A program made the position numbers and the translations under genes. Of a DNA stretch of 5,991 bases, positions 4,934 through 5,991 are shown piece by piece (position 1 is the stretch's first letter; each line of letters begins with the position of its first letter). The DNA comes from Alphaproteobacteria bacterium (GTDB lineage Bacteria > Pseudomonadota > Alphaproteobacteria > JAEULC01). Where the stretch lies: assembly GCA_020851015.1 (NCBI GenBank), contig JADZDN010000362.1, positions 1-5,991 of the forward strand, read 5' to 3'. Under the pieces are notes generated by a model. It was not told where the DNA came from and did no database searches. It saw only the letters and a program-made list of their open reading frames with translations.

Positions 4934-5991
4934 TCAGGCCTTGAAATTGGCGTGCTTCTCGATCCGCTCCAGCACGCGCTCGACGTCGGCGGGGGTGACC
5001 GGCACGTTGCCGTCATGCTCGCATTCCACCGCCGCGGCGATCGACCCCAGGGTCGAGGCCACCACCTCGTTGCCGGTCGCGATCATGCTGAGCGTGGCAT
5101 AGGCGAGCAGCGCGTCGCCCGAGCCGACGGCGTCGACCACGTTCTGGGCGAAGCTGTCCACCACGAAGAACGCGCGCACGTCCTCCTGCTGCTTCGGCAC
5201 CGCGCGGTAGGTGATCATGCCGCGCTCGCCCATCTTCAGCATCAGCGTCTTGCATTGCGCCTGCTTGTAGAGCTCGAGCCCCAGCGGGCGGACCACCGAA
5301 TCCTGGTCGCCCAGCGCAAAGCGCGCCTCGCGCTCGTTCGGCGTGATCAGGTCGAAGCCCTTGAACTCCAGGATGTTGCCCCAGCGGCTGGCGACCTGGC
5401 TGTCGGCCACGCGATAGACGCCCTTGGGGATCGCGCCGATCAGCTCGGGGATCGTGCGGCGGTTGAAGATGCCGTGGCGGAAGTCGCAGAACACCACGGC
5501 CTGGGTGCCCGCCTCGGCGATATGCGCCTTCAATTCCCCCAGGATGCGCTCGGAGATCGAGCGGTTGTCGAGCGTGTCGACCTTGAGCAGCCGGTAGCCG
5601 CCGGCGATGAACGCGTTCTTGTTGGTGGTCGGGCGCGTCGGGTCGACGATCGGGTTGACCGTGATGCCCGCCTTGTCCAGGTCGCCCATCACGAACATGC
5701 CCAGCTTGTCGTTGCCCAGCACGGTGGTGAAGGTCACGTCCGCGCCGGCCGCGCGCAGGTGCTTGGCGACGATGCCGGCGCCGCCGACGAAGTCGTTGTG
5801 CTTCTCGTAGCGGACCGAGAAGGTCGGCGTCTTGGTGTTGCCGCCGATCAGGGTGGTGTAGGTGTAGCTGTCGACGATGGTGTCGCCGATCACGTGCACC
5901 TTGATGCCTTCGAGCTTACCCAGCGCCGCGCGCAGGGCGCCGAAGTCCATGTTCTCGGCCTCGAGCAGCGACATCAGCTTCTCGACCGCGA
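4934..5991 (-). CDS. PfkB-family sugar kinase, HldE/RfaE kinase-domain-like, 5' end outside the window
   Basis: A ribokinase/PfkB-fold kinase. Numbering from the first in-window ATG (5974, 346 residues), GDTIVDSY (30-37) matches the start of heptose-7-phosphate kinase domains. GGAGIVAKHLRAAG (64-77) is PfkB signature 1, TPNEREAR (211-218) is the usual Asn-Glu segment, and DAVGSGD (281-287) is signature 2 with the anion hole and catalytic Asp287. It should phosphorylate a sugar or sugar phosphate with ATP. The closest resemblance is to the kinase half of HldE (D-glycero-beta-D-manno-heptose 7-phosphate kinase), but the substrate-side residues diverge, so no symbol is given. The frame stays open to the window edge (AVEKL before the ATG). 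The true start may be 5974, 5950 (ATG with GAGG 8 nt upstream) or beyond the window, possibly with another domain fused in front. It is the first visible gene of the operon. Confidence 0.85.
   Translation of the reverse strand, partial: AVEKLMSLLEAENMDFGALRAALGKLEGIKVHVIGDTIVDSYTYTTLIGGNTKTPTFSVRYEKHNDFVGGAGIVAKHLRAAGADVTFTTVLGNDKLGMFVMGDLDKAGITVNPIVDPTRPTTNKNAFIAGGYRLLKVDTLDNRSISERILGELKAHIAEAGTQAVVFCDFRHGIFNRRTIPELIGAIPKGVYRVADSQVASRWGNILEFKGFDLITPNEREARFALGDQDSVVRPLGLELYKQAQCKTLMLKMGERGMITYRAVPKQQEDVRAFFVVDSFAQNVVDAVGSGDALLAYATLSMIATGNEVVASTLGSIAAAVECEHDGNVPVTPADVERVLERIEKHANFKA

Overview
The window is G+C-rich, densely coding DNA with G/C-biased third codon positions, GTG and possibly TTG starts, and stop-start overlaps. 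It looks like a high-GC proteobacterial chromosome. The protein styles (a MarR-GNAT fusion, an EamA exporter, a divergent nucleotide-sugar dehydrogenase beside a PfkB kinase) suggest an alphaproteobacterium, but that is inference. I see no rRNA, tRNA, CRISPR array, transposase or phage gene.

Layout, left to right. A minus-strand pair lies at 1-717: a class I SAM-dependent methyltransferase (61-717), followed after 10 bp by the first codons of another gene that runs off the left edge (1-50, strong Shine-Dalgarno). A divergent intergenic region (718-925) holds two clean inverted repeats and weak promoter-like boxes in both directions. A plus-strand pair follows: a MarR-type regulator fused to a GNAT acetyltransferase (926-1855) and a 10-TM EamA/DMT transporter (1861-2742). 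Its 3' end overlaps, tail to tail, a minus-strand sugar operon running right to left. That operon is a PfkB/HldE-like sugar kinase (4934 to the right edge, 5' end not in the window), a Gfo/Idh/MocA oxidoreductase (3986-4918) and a UDP-glucose/GDP-mannose dehydrogenase homologue (2715-3989). The last two share a GTGA overlap.

How the genes may work together. The kinase, oxidoreductase and nucleotide-sugar dehydrogenase homologue look like a translationally linked sugar-activating and sugar-modifying cassette for a surface glycan (LPS, capsule or glycoprotein). The methyltransferase and the cut-off gene on the same strand may belong to the same cluster. The MarR-GNAT/EamA pair looks like a self-contained regulator-exporter module lying between the two halves.

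The most notable observation is that the nucleotide-sugar dehydrogenase homologue lacks the catalytic cysteine of its family (Asn in its place). It also has Gln where the TVPxG-motif Thr sits and an unusual N-terminal nucleotide-binding loop, while it keeps the Glu, Lys, Asn and Asp active-site positions. It may therefore carry out a different or partial reaction.
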